Assembly (NCBI GenBank): GCA_036571765.1
Contig: BROE01000013.1
Coordinates: 10,877,690 to 10,941,689, forward strand
Length of the DNA stretch: 64,000 nucleotides
Origin: Plecoglossus altivelis
Lineage: Eukaryota; Chordata; Actinopteri; Osmeriformes; Plecoglossidae
Direction: 5' to 3'
In this document: positions 36,301 to 49,200 of the stretch, in pieces
How the letters are laid out: every line of letters begins with the position of its first letter
Position numbering within the stretch: the stretch's first letter is position 1
The notes under the pieces: generated by a model
The model's database searches: none
The model's input: the letters and a program-made list of their open reading frames with translations, nothing else
Told to the model about the DNA's origin: nothing
Made by a program: the position numbers and the translations under genes

Positions 36301-39300
36301 CATTCTTTTAGATTATTTTAAAATAATGTAATTGTTATTTCATTTCTGCATGACAGCAACTTGCTGCATTACATGATCTGAGCTGTTCCATGCTGAAGTA
36401 GTAAGTACTGTACCTAACGCTCACTTAACACCTTTCTGCTTAATTTGTACTGTCGTTATTCACCACTAAACCTTTCTCACGCCTACACAATGTTACAATT
36501 TCTGTACAGCATTTTCCAGAGGCAGACTCATTTATCTTCACATTCAATTGAATTACTATACACTGTACATGTATGACGCAGGGTGGAGCTATATTTGACC
36601 ACATTTTAATGACAAATTCCAAAATGGATTTTCAATATCTTTAGGCATTGACATGTGTTTGTTTAGTTTAAGACAAACAATTGACTTGACAAAGTAAATG
36701 AAAGAGGGGCAGTCAAAATAATAAGTAACATTGGTATCACGCAAAATATAAATGTAACATAAATTATTATGTAACAATACTTAGTTTATAACAACCCAGA
36801 GAAACTATGACAGTATTATCAAAGCTGAATAGCCCTGGCTCTATTTCTTTACTACCATAAGTAGACATCAAGTACTAAAGTGTGTCCAGTCTTTTTTGCA
36901 CTGTGTGAAAAACCTTTTGCATTGTTGAAGTTCTCTCCTTCCTCTGGGTTAGTTCCAAGGGCACCATCTGGTGAAGGACACTAGGGCCCCAGCAGGCAGT
37001 GGCCCATTAAATGAGACATTCGCCATGTTTGTAGCTTTGTCATCTTTGAGGGCATTACTTGTAACAGGTTACACATAAATTATGTATAGCTACTTGAATA
37101 AAACACTGAAATAGGTATGTTTAAAAAGTACATTCATAAATAACATTTATATTTATATCAACCAGTGTACCTTAAAACATCAAGGATCAATTGTATAATT
37201 TTATTACGTGCACTTTTTGTATGGTAAGTCTGGCTCTGTCAGACTGTTCTCTAAATGTTGAGTAATATCTTTAAACATCTGTCATCTTTATAATTCTAAA
37301 TGTGTACCCTGTAATTAATCAATCAGTGTATGCAGATTAGAGATGGATATGTTATTCTACTAGTATTTAGACCAATTAAATTGCAAGTAAGTCAAATCTC
37401 AAATAAATACTAAATACACATTTGGTTCATGCAATTCAAAATGAATATTCCATTGAATAATTTACAAGTTCAATTTGGGTTATTAAGATAATGGACCACA
37501 AATAATTAACAAAAAGTGTCTGTAATAAATGTGATTGCACTGCCTCAGCAGCTTGTCCTTCAATATTTCTCACCCTCTCTCATTTATTATTTTGCATATG
37601 AATGTTACATATTAGTGCAATCATTTATAGTGGCCTCACAACTATTTATTTTTAATTCTTGAAGCTAAAATGAGAAAAATTTGAAGGGTGATCAATCCAT
37701 AAGACAGACAGTTCTGAATCATATGCTGGAGATAGTGGTTCACTATTACAAGTTCAAATCAAATGTACTTTGAAGAGGATTTTCTACACACACAAAACCA
37801 AGAAAAGAGATGTTTTTGCCATACAAGCACTGGTAAATGACCCCATTTATGGCCACAGCCACTTACAAGTACTCAACTTCTTTTACACACAAATGCATTA
37901 CCTCAATTACAACAAGAGTGTGGCTGAAATATGACTGACAACCTAGCATAGCATGCATCATAATGGCTGGTATCAACCATTAACCATTAGCTGATCTTGT
38001 GTAAAATCATCTTGTCAACTCAGTAGCCTAGACCTAATTACAGGAAATGGAGTTCTGCAGACTACAATGAGTCACAGTATGCTGCTGCAAACCATCTTGA
38101 GAGTAATGTACGGAATAAGAGAATTAATCAGTATTTACAGAACTGAAGTGCATAAGTAGTTAAACTACATTGAAATGTTAAGATCCTCCACATTTGTGTA
38201 ACAAATTGTCAATGAATATGCTGGTGTAATCAGCTATTGATAGTACACAACCCTTCAGAAATATACTATGCTATTCCAAATTCCAATAATACACCTTCTA
38301 GTTGAAACTCAACACCAACACCTTCTTCTACACTGTATAAAATGACAATTCCACCTGCTGCATCTGTTGCCTGGATACTAGTAGATAAACGAACTGCACA
38401 GCATTCCCAGTACCTCCAGTCTAATCTGGGAACTGTCAACAGCAGGTATCACTCGGAGTGGGGCTGTTTTTGACACAGTGACAGTTTTGACAACACTGGA
38501 ATAACACAAATACCAACATAAAGGTGCACAACAAATATATACAGTGTGTAATTTAGTTTCAGAGCATGTCCATGCACACGTGTATAGATGATTAGTCAAG
38601 GAGAGGACAGCTTCAGTGACAGATGGTAGATTCACTTAAAACCCACATGTACATTTTCACATGGAGAGCTGAGATTTTGAGCCTATTTTACCGACACCAT
38701 GACACAGAGGGAGGGCTTGAAAAAGTTACAATACATTAACTCTCCAGAGACACATTTTCAATACCCAACTGTTAAATTGTTTACTTTTAGGGCCCTACTC
38801 TGTCTGAATCTTTAGCCCTTTGTGTTGTTTTGCTATGATTGTCTTTGCAGTTGAAGAGTGAAGATTGTTCTTGTAATCCACAGACACGATGAGATAAGTC
38901 TCAAGGTGTTTTCTTTATTCTGCTGACCGGCCGCCATTCTTTTCCTCTCACCTTGAGTCTCTCACAAAAATAGAGGGTTAATATACAGACTTGTTTACTC
39001 AGTCTATGCAATGTTGGGTGAAGCGGATGTGACTTCTAAGCCATTCTTTGAGTGGTCTGTGGTTATTCTTCATCATGCGAGATAGATGACAGATATCCAT
39101 TGATGCACATCCCCACGGGCTGCGGTCGAGTGTCAGACAGCTAGCTATGCACTGAATGGTAGAAGATACCAAGACAGTCAGACTTATATGATTTACAATA
39201 ACATCATGGAGATGATTCACTTACTATACCAAGAACTCATAATATGATCCAGATGAACCCAAGTCACAGGAGGCTTGCTTTAAAGCAGAAAACCAATGTT

Positions 39301-40449
39301 TTAAATTACATTTTCCTATCCTTATATTAGCTTCAGTATACAGTATGTGCAGTTATAAACAAACAGTAACCACTGACTGCCTCAAGAATAGGCACTTAAA
39401 CAGCATAGAACCTCAATAAGTAACAAACAATATGCCTTTATGAGAACTATGCATACACTGCCAGTTTCAGATATTGTATAAATCAAGTCTATTATATAAT
39501 AAAATCCATTATTAAATGATTTAATGTAACATTTAAGACATACAGTGAGTGGGGGAGACAGTCATGAATGGTCAGAGGGGCCTTTTTTATTTACACTTCT
39601 GCTTTTATACTTCCTAATGCATACATTTTCTATTGGGATCAGATCTGTGCTGTGTTCAAAGCACTTGCTTGACTGACCATAGCCAATGGACTGATGTTGG
39701 CCTCATAGCCAATCACTTGTTCACATTCTCTTAGCCGCCATAGCCATGGAACAAGCCCATTCTGCTTTGAATAGAGACTGGTCTCCTATGACTCAGAGTC
39801 TGTGCCCCACTGTGCTGTTCCAAACCCAGCATGGGATCTGACTTACTACTTCATTCTTGAATATATGCAGAAGGAAAAATCCCTCCTTGACCCACATAAA
39901 AAGATTTGAGACACAGCTTAATTAGAACAGGTCACTGTGTCACAAATATTTCACCTACCTCAGAATTTTGTTTTCATTAGTAATTTTCCCCAGTACCCTT
40001 CAACATACAACAGGCAAAAGGCTGCATTGGGATATTAACTTCTTGGTTGATTGGCATGTCATAAATATGCCTTCATGCATTGATCACCATACCACCCCCA
40101 TCTAATCCATCTGAAATGCAAACCCAAGATTGTAACTCTAAAGCTACTGGGCTGAATTTGGAGTCATTATCTTCATAATTGAAGGATAACTCGACAGCAA
40201 AAGCCCATTAGTAATTGAAGTAGCTCATTACAAAGCCAAAATCTATTGGGTGTTTAGCATATGGGCCTGACATGCATGTATTTTGTGTGTATGCATGTGC
40301 ATGTGTGGTAAATTTACCAACCAATCAACAACATCTTTGACAATGACCTTCTTGTCTTTCAATCTGTCTTGTCTGGTCTTAGTAGTATCGATCAATACCC
40401 ACCAGAGGGCCGCAGGGTGGACTGTTGCTGGACTTGAGCTATTGTAGTC

Positions 40450-40465
40450 GATCTATTTTTAGATC
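40450..40465. promoter_or_regulatory. Palindromic MEF2-type site, copy 1
   Basis: GATCTATTTTTAGATC contains CTATTTTTAG, an exact match to the MEF2 consensus YTAWWWWTAR, framed by palindromic GAT/ATC. An identical copy lies at 60485. Confidence 0.4.
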
Positions 40466-43400
40466 AACCTACCTTGCACTACCATCAACACATATAGTTG
40501 AAAACACCTTCTTGGATTGTGGTCAATTCAGTGTCAATACAGTGGATGCATAAAGCACTTGTAAGCCTAATACAAAAGCCTGATACCAAAAAAAGCACAC
40601 ACACTGAGCCATAATTCTGACCATGCTCTCAGTGATGTTTGCTTATTGAACAGGCTGAAGCATTCAGTCCTGCTGTCTGAAGAGTGGGGATGAGTCATAC
40701 AAATGACAACAGCTCTGCATAAATGTAATCCAATACCTTGGGAAATTTGTCAACTTGAAGTTGCAAATGGCCTAAACCCTCTTCTGCAATAGTGCTTCAT
40801 TACAGACTAATGGTAAAAGATTTTGCGTAGCGTGGGCTTTTACGTAGTTTGTGCGTGGCGGATAAGTAAGGTATCCTGTTTTTATGCTGTCAGAAAGACA
40901 ATAGTACACACATCTATGCAACATTTTGAAATTCTGTAAATATGTATATATACATATAATAGAGGGGGGAAATCATAAAATCCTTTTACTTTACCCTTCC
41001 TCCAGCAACTACACCAGTTGGCTGACTAGAGATAGCTGCTTCTTCTTTATGTTCTATGAGTTGCTCCATGTCTGTTGAACTCTGCTTTTTTCTACATTCA
41101 AAAATACCAATTACCAGACTCATTTACCAGATCCCAGTATGTGCTCTAATTTGTAAGCCAAAAACATGTTTCTGAGGAATGCATCACAAGTTAAAGCAAA
41201 CCAGGAAAAGACTGTATCAGATTTAAAATAAACATCAGAGGCAGGAATTTGATCATTAAGCAGTTTGTATCTTTCTCTGAGCATGGCACTAATCATAATG
41301 TTGCCATGGAGGCAGGGGTGTTTGGCACACAGTCAAGCAGAATTCACAGCAAGCATATTGGTGTAGGTCACATCACATGCCTGCAGGCTGCTGATTAATG
41401 AATTCCATCACTGTTATTCCAGGTTGGCTTTCATAAGGAAGAACTCTCCTTCCAGCGAGAGAATAGCTTTTGGACATGCAGATAATTAGATGAAGGCTTC
41501 TACCTATCTTGTGGAAGTAAATACGTGGCATGCTTTAACAGTCAAAATAATGATCAAAAATACATGAACACGTTGTTAATGGTAATTGTTGAGAAATGCC
41601 CACCAACTGTTCCATTTCTAACTCTTTGATCTTTGTTTGATTATACAAACCCGAAAAATATATCACACTAAGTTTTTATGGTTAAGTGATGCGTTTTGTT
41701 TGTGATGAAGACAAACAATGTTGCTGTTAACATCTAGTATTTTTTGCAACACATCAAGGTTGGAACATTGATTTTTGCAGAGATGTTCCTTTCCTTCATT
41801 TATCTGACTTTTCAAATCATGCCTCTCTTGGGATGTTGTTATTATTGGAACATTTCCAATTACAGCTTTTAAATCCCTGTGTTTGACAAGAATTGTACCA
41901 GGGGCAAAAACAGAAAGTTTGGGCAGGAAAATATTTGAACATCATTGGACTTTTCATGTTGAAGATCTCCTCATACTGTCATGGGGCTTTGTATGTCCCC
42001 TTTCTGAACATTCCCACCACTTATTGATCAGTCTCTATGAAAAATGCTCTGACCTGATGGGTGGGACCTATCCTCCCCAGTAAGTGTGAGCTTTGATCTG
42101 TGTGGTCATTGAATTACAGATCGATTTCCACCCCCTTCCTAAGCCATCTATTGAGGAGATGTGGTGGATGGCTTTGAAAAGGAGTAGATCCCTGAAACAG
42201 ATCCAAGGAGAGGAAAGGCTTGCAACAGCCACAAAAAGTACCATGGATGAAGAAAGAACCTGCTAAATTACCTCATTTGCAGAGCTATGTTGTATACCTT
42301 CAAAGTGAATTCTAACATTAGTGTTCCTGAATAATGAAGTTACGCTTCTCAGTTGTCATGGATCCTGTTGTATTAAGCTTGAGCCCAGTAGAGTGATTAA
42401 ATTATGGATAGTACTAAATCAATAACAGATGCCCACTTTCTGCACTGTACCTTTGAAAGTGCTTCTCAGTCACACAGTCCCATGTATAGATATGAAGGCG
42501 ATTAACTCTTGAAGTTTGATGTGCCACGTTTAGTATAAAGGCCGACTTAGCTGTGAACTCATTCTCACATAATCCCTTTGATTTGGAAAATTAGGGGAAA
42601 AATATGTACGTGTGACTATCTAAAAAAGTTAAAGAATAATGATATCTGAAGTCTAAGAATTTTGTATTGAAATGTAAGACTGTTCTATTATCAATGCCAT
42701 CTTAAACATGAATAGTTGATAAATATGTGATCTCTAAGGTAATAGTGAACATATTGACAGTCGTAAGTATTGTGAAGGGACGAATAGACCCTGATTAAAA
42801 TAAAATACTATTCAAATACTTATGTGCAAATCACCTACCTCCATGGGAAAGTCTAATTAAATATGCAAGGATAACAAGTCATGAATGATGCATTGCTGGA
42901 CTGTGGATCAATTATTAATAAGATATTTATTTCCTAGGTATTTAAAAACATTCCTACAGGGTATGGCATGGTTAGAGGCTTTAACTTAGAACCTGGTTGC
43001 ATGGCTGTTGCAATGCCTTGAATTGTTTGATAATTATTTGAGTACTAGATAGTAGTGCTCGATACCTTCCTTACTTCCAGACGTATGTCTAAACTCTGAG
43101 CTACAGCAGAGCCATTGTATGTATGTCCCTGCTATTTCACAGACAGGACAGAAAACTCAAGCACTCTACCCAAGGTCACGTACATACACACACACCGGCA
43201 TGCACTGCACAGACAATGTGTTTGCACTGAAAGAAATATAATCCCCATCTCACTCTCACACACACTGTCCATCAGAAATCCCATTTCCTCCCCAGTGACC
43301 AGAGTCCATTTAAGATCTTTCAATCTCTTGTAAGATCTTTGGGCCCATCAGGATGTATGTTTTAATGTTTTTGGGTGGAGGCAGTAGATGTGTTTGAGAC

Positions 43401-44520
43401 CCATGCTTTATTGTAATCTTTGAAACACTATTATTATAGTCTTATTTAATGACGGATAATGATATTCCTCGTTTATTTCATCATTATTTAAACTTTCTTT
43501 TTATCCAATGTGAATACATCTTGGAAATGGAATTGAATGAAATTCCTCACTAGAAACCGCAGCGTTCACCCATCTTCCTCTGCTGTTGGGGCCGGTTTCT
43601 TTTTTGAGGAGAAAGACGATATGTTACAGCCTGCAGCAATTATCAAGGGGGGTAAATTCAATCACCATCAAGAACAAGTACCCATTACCTCTCATCTCTT
43701 CAGCATTTGAATAACTGCAGGGTGCTAAAATCTTCACTGAACTCATTTGTAGAAATGCTGACATTCTTGGAAAGGTAGGGGAGGGTAATCATGTAAGACT
43801 GCATTCACTGCAGAGTCCCTAGTAAAGTTATTTGGTCTTACAACTCTCCGACCTGTTTCTGGTGAATTCAGTCTTTAGATATTGTCTTAATCAGTTTGTC
43901 TTTGCTCACCTGGACTACGTCTTAAATTAATCCCCAAAAGAAGAAACAAATATTCAGGACATCTGTCTAGAGCTTCAGCACCTTCTCCTTAGCAAGCGCT
44001 TTGTGACAGCAGAGAAAGGTAAGGTTCATATTCCCACTGTCACTTTCCAATGATTGTTTCTGAAGATTGCTTCCAGAAGGATCAAGCAGAAGTCTGCCAT
44101 GGCAGGGTGGCACGCGCCGCCGAAGAATCATAAACAAATCAAAATGTTCTTTTAAAATAAAATAAATAAATGAAAGGGATACATGTAATTACAGCACAAT
44201 TGCTGCTCTATTGCATACACTGACATCCTCTCATGTGAAGTTTCAGAGGTCTCCCAACCTGAAAAGTTAGAGTATACCCACCACGCATTGTCTGGTTCAG
44301 CCACTGATCTCTCCCCCCTTTCAGTGCGCCTATTGGTGCCTGACGCTCCCGTTCTCTGATCTGGAACTTGAAGTCATGGGCCCCATCCCCCTGAGTCCTC
44401 CCACCAGCATGATTGTACTGCCATGATTAGTGTCCCCTGTATTCCAGTGTACCAAGCCTCTTTCAATGCTAAGATTTTTTAAAATTTGTACTCTGTCTCC
44501 ACCTTTAAGTTGTCTTGTCT

Positions 44521-44539
44521 ATATATATATATACACCTG

Positions 44540-44579
<40 letters not shown>
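44521..44579. repeat. (AT)n microsatellite
   Basis: Two AT runs (44521-44533 and about 44541-44579) are separated by a short ACACCTGC spacer. Confidence 0.95.
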
Positions 44580-44582
<3 letters not shown>

Positions 44583-47117
44583 CTACAGTGGCTTTGATTA
44601 ACATTGTTATTTTAATGACTGAGTCACATTTCAAAAGCTAGTGCATGGCCCACCATCATCAAACACAATATACAACTTTAAGTTGGACATACAGTCCTGT
44701 CCAACCCCCTGGCATTTTCCTGCTCACCCCCTGGCTCCTTTCCAGCTGCACAGCTCACCGTTTTCATTACCAAAGGTTTTTTTCTGGCTTTATTCTTTGA
44801 CTAGGAAGTGATATCCTCACAAACAGGCTCCAGGGTTGTTTATCCATAAATGCTAATCCATGCTGTCTTTCACGGTTTGAACAGGTGCATACCTATACTA
44901 TATATTAAATAGCAACATTTTCCTTGAGCAACTAATATAGCATGCGCAACACCCTTTTGTAAGTGAATGCACATGACTTTAGATAAAGCTACACATTTCT
45001 ATTGATGGCATAAAAGCTTCTAAACAATTGAGTGCACTGTTGACCAAACCTGCAAATGAAGGGGACTATGTATACTAACTGGTAAGATGGTTAGCTAAGT
45101 TAACTAACAGTAGGATTTTCAATGTGAATCACATTTCGGAATAATTTCACACTAATCATAGATATTGCCATTACAATGACATTTCAATGCCCTTGGACAT
45201 AGATTCATGTGGTCAGTTCATTCAAACTCTTGAGAACAATGTAATCAAATTCACCTTACAGGACCAAGAACAATGTCATGCCACACTGCAAAAGAAAATA
45301 ATTCTATACAATCTGCTTTAATGAGATATTTAATGAGACCCCCTTCCCTATCTTAACGGTTTGAAAGGAAGTCAAGATAAACCTGTTCCCTATCAAAGGC
45401 CTTTCAAAGGTTAAATAAGATGGCTCATGCACTGCCTGAGTGGACACTGTGGCTCCAGGGCCTTGTCACCCATAGGCTAATTTTCTCGTACCAACCGCAA
45501 ACAAGTTCAGTGAGCATAAGGAAAATGGAAATAACTAAAGAACCATGTGCGTTTCTTTACCTGCTCATAAATGTGATCTACTATTTGGGATTGTTTTTTA
45601 ACGATTTGCGATTTTTAACATCGCAATTGGAGTATAATTATGCTTGACTACTTTTAGTTGCTGCACTAAGCATTCAGCAATCCGTGCGTAAATCAGTAGC
45701 AGACAGGTTAAGCCAAGAAGGATGTAGACAGTGACAGCGTCACTGCCAGATTCAGTGGTTTAATGAAGGTTTATCAGCAACATGTAAAATGGTAAAAGAT
45801 TTGACCCACTACTGTTTACATTCTAATCTGCATTTTTGTTTGGGTGAAAATGTGTTTAAATCCAACTGAAAAGTCTTGTTTGGCATCACAATATAGTCAT
45901 GTCAATGAATGGTTATATTTATTGTGACTGTGGCATTTCATACTTAACATAAAGATTTTTTTAATTTAAGTTTCATTTATGTTTATTGTATGCACCTTCC
46001 TGCCACAGTAAAGTTTGTGTGAACTTACAAATGAACCAAATTATGATTCTGATTATGTTTAAGTTAAAAAGAATACTGTAATGTTTCATTAAATTCAGTT
46101 CAAGATTTAAACCTATGATTTTGATGAGTGGTTATGTTTATTATTATTATTATGGTCATGTTAGGTGAGATTATATTGGCAAAGTATCAAACCTTCGATC
46201 CTGGATGTGTTTTGATGCCCAACACACTATCCGCTTACATTTTTGATTTAGTATCATAAGACTCTACATGATTGTCAATTTCATTCATTGCTTCTCCAGT
46301 GCCTCCTCACCAGGCATGTACTGTACTCAGAGTTGTATTATAAATAATGCATATACCGTTTGTGTTGTGTATAGCTAATCATTATAAAATGATCTGAAAC
46401 ATACTCTCATGAAGAATGAACAAGTCACATGTTTTGGGAACACCACTTTCACATACACAGGTTATCATAAAAGAATTACCCCAAATGTATACAATGCTAT
46501 TATTTTAATTGGCCTTTCATCTGTCCATAACACATTATTAACTTCAGTACTATGGCTGGTTATTTATTCTACAAAATAAAAAATACATTTAATATGAGCA
46601 TGTGCATTATAACAGCCTGTTCTAGTTCATTCAAAACAAGAAAACACAGAGAAAGAAAACGTAAGGCATCAAATCATGAACGCCAAAAGTATTGTACGAT
46701 GATATATGGATGTTTTTTGTATGAATGTGTGACTATACAAAACAAGGGTATGGAAAGCACAGTGCTACTGCACATGCACCTGGAAAAGGAACAGAATTCT
46801 GTACATCATACAATACTTATCAATCATCTAAGTCATTGACTTTCTAGGATTGTCAAGCTTAATACTTTGGAAAAATAAATGAACTAAGTATTTACTGATG
46901 CTCTTGTCTCAATCGTTATATTGTGTTTCTTGCCATGAACTGCAATCATTGAAAAGGTTTGTATTTTGTGCTTTCAACTCATCTTTTTACCAATGCTTCT
47001 CTGTCCATTGCTTAATGTACATGGAAAGAACAGGAAAAACACATTTAATCAAAAGGCTAGATAAGGTTGACAATCTCCATTTTATGACAATAAGGAGCAA
47101 ACAACAGGACTGGCTTA

Positions 47118-47123
47118 TTTATT
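47118..47123 (-). terminator. Candidate lingo1 poly(A) signal
   Basis: AATAAA on the minus strand, about 220 nt after the lingo1 stop codon. More distal signals may be used. Confidence 0.3.
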
Positions 47124-47343
47124 TTAATGACTATTGCCCATAAAAACTGACAAAGTCCAATACTTGAAATTCAGCATTTGCTTCTTAAGATTCAGTCCCT
47201 GAAGGTGAAACAGTCTTGGATGTCATCTCGAGAGACTTTTTCTGCTGTGTATGTTCTCAAACTTTCATCAATTCAACACGTATTGCAGGAACACATTGTA
47301 GCCAACCTCTTTTAAAGTCAGTGAGGTTACCAATATCTGAGTC

Positions 47344-49200
47344 TCACATCATTTTCATATTAAATTTACGTGGGGCCTCAGTAGGACTGCCTTCACTGGC
47401 GTCTGCCTTTCGTGGCACATACTCAATCTCTATGTTTGGCTTTGCGTTACCTTTCCCCCTGCTCCACAGAAACAGGATAACAAGACAAAAGAGTACAACA
47501 CCAAGGAAAGAGATAAATCCCATGGTAGTGGCTATAACCAGAGTCTTCACATCAAATGGGAAAGGAACCATGGTACGGGTTCCATTGGCACCATCATCGG
47601 TGGGCTGGTTAGAAATAAAGGCAAACGTTTTGTTGGGCTGATGGGGCCAGTTGGGGGAGTAGCTGTGTACATGCAGATGGGCCGGTCTTGAATCATTTCC
47701 AGCTGCATTGATTGCAACACACAGGTAGGTACCGTTGTCCTGGATTTGAGCGTAGCGAACTTCTAGTGTTCCTTCAGCTGACACTGTAAGTCGGCCAATG
47801 GATTTGGCCGTGATGAACTGCTTCCTGGGAGATAACCACATTATCACAGGAGCTGGATCACCATCTGCTTGGCAAGTGAAATGCACAGTGGTCCCCTCAT
47901 CCACATGCCTCTGTAGGGCTTTGTGGTCTCGAATTTTAGACTTTTGGCAGGTGAAGTAGTCATGAGGGAGAATATCAGGGAAGTCTTTAAATTCTTTGCC
48001 CTGCACGGCACTCGGTGAAAAGCAGGTGGGTTGCTGCCGGTTGAAGTTGAGCCTCCAACGCCGGCGAAATACCCACAGCAACCGACAATCGCAGGATAGA
48101 GGGTTATCGTATAAAGCCAGAGTCTCCAGATTCCCCACTGAGTGAAATACAGACTCTTCAAGGGTGCTCAGGCTATTGCTTGATACGTTGAGGATTCTAA
48201 GGTGGTTTAGTCCACGGAAAGAGTAGGGCTCGATAGTTGCTAATCTCCCTCCCACCAAGTAAATAGCTTGGAGTTTGATTAGATTGTGCAGTTTGTTCCC
48301 TTCCACATTGTGAATGGGATTAAAGGACAAGTTCAGAAAGCGAAGGTGCCCCAGGTGTCGGATGGCTTGATAGGGGATTGTGGTCAGATTGCAGTTTGTG
48401 ATGGTCAAAGATGTTATGTTTAGTCCATACAGGCATTTGGGAGTCATTGTTTCCAAGGAGGGCCAATGAGAAATCTCTAAGACCCTGAGACGGTACAGCC
48501 TCTTGAAGGAGTAATCTCGGATGACATTGACACTGAGATGGCGAAGCCGAAGCGAAAGCAGGTTTTGCAGATGGCTCAGGGCCTCCGTGGGCACAGAGGT
48601 TAGGTTGCATCTTTCCATGGTGAACCTTTCTAGATTGCTGAGTCCATGAAAGGCTCTGGGTGAGATGAAAACCAAATCATTATCACCTACTTCCAAGGTT
48701 TTCAGATTGTAAAGCTCTTGAAACATATAGTCCAGCAGGATCACAATGTTGTTCTCACTGATATCTAGCTGGGTGAGGTTGCTGAGACCTGTGAAGACTC
48801 CCAGCTGAATGAGCTTGAGATGGTTGGTGCGCAGTCCTAGAGTTCGCAGACCGACAAGATTGCTGAAAGCCCCAGGCTCGATAGAAGAGATAGTATTTTC
48901 ATTCAACTGCAACTCCTCTAGCTGAGGGTAGCTGATGAACTCTTCGGGCCCCAGGCTTCTCAGGCGGTTCTTGCTAAGATCCAGAAGTTTAGTCTCAATG
49001 GGTATGCCTTCAGGAAGTGTTGCCAGTCTCCGTCGGTGGCATACTACTGAGCGCTCCTGAGCATTGCACTCACAGCGGGACGGACAGCCCGTGGTCGAGC
49101 CAGACAGCACAGTACCCAGCATCAGCACCAGGATGGGCTGCCAGCATGCCACCAGGTAACTGTGCCCACCTGCCTCCCCAGAAACCATCCTTCTGCTTAC
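47344..49200 (-). CDS. lingo1: LINGO1 LRR-Ig transmembrane protein, main coding exon
   Basis: Family role: neuronal type I membrane protein, co-receptor with NgR1 and p75/TROY, limiting myelination and axon growth. One exon holds 614 codons from ATG 49188. Seen: signal-peptide-like ACWQPILVLMLGTVLSG, LRRNT CPSRCEC (35-41), a run of about a dozen leucine-rich repeats, LRRCT with NPLSCDCRLLWVFRRRW, an I-set Ig domain (VHFTCQADGDP to NGTYLCVAINAAG), a membrane span near 549-575, and a 39-aa tail with the EYVPRK tyrosine motif (Tyr590). Length equals the human 614-aa form and the sequence is close to LINGO1 throughout, including PHQPNKTFAFISNQP. An acceptor (TTTACATAG) opens the exon at 49200, adding in-frame VSRR before the internal Met, as in the human isoform with VSKR. 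Whether this is teleost copy 1a or 1b cannot be decided here. Confidence 0.95.
   Translation of the reverse strand, partial: VSRRMVSGEAGGHSYLVACWQPILVLMLGTVLSGSTTGCPSRCECNAQERSVVCHRRRLATLPEGIPIETKLLDLSKNRLRSLGPEEFISYPQLEELQLNENTISSIEPGAFSNLVGLRTLGLRTNHLKLIQLGVFTGLSNLTQLDISENNIVILLDYMFQELYNLKTLEVGDNDLVFISPRAFHGLSNLERFTMERCNLTSVPTEALSHLQNLLSLRLRHLSVNVIRDYSFKRLYRLRVLEISHWPSLETMTPKCLYGLNITSLTITNCNLTTIPYQAIRHLGHLRFLNLSFNPIHNVEGNKLHNLIKLQAIYLVGGRLATIEPYSFRGLNHLRILNVSSNSLSTLEESVFHSVGNLETLALYDNPLSCDCRLLWVFRRRWRLNFNRQQPTCFSPSAVQGKEFKDFPDILPHDYFTCQKSKIRDHKALQRHVDEGTTVHFTCQADGDPAPVIMWLSPRKQFITAKSIGRLTVSAEGTLEVRYAQIQDNGTYLCVAINAAGNDSRPAHLHVHSYSPNWPHQPNKTFAFISNQPTDDGANGTRTMVPFPFDVKTLVIATTMGFISFLGVVLFCLVILFLWSRGKGNAKPNIEIEYVPRKADASEGSPTEAPRKFNMKMM

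Larger units (their letters stand above)
30301..47343. other. 17-kb intergenic region, kcnq1 to lingo1
   Basis: No gene is supported. Open frames are short, unrelated to any family I recognise, and lack splice context. Contents noted: a purine-rich patch at 34080-34320, a MEF2-type palindrome at 40450-40465, an AT microsatellite near 44521-44579, and the lingo1 3' UTR at the right edge. The stretch could hold enhancers, but that cannot be judged without comparison. Confidence 0.6.
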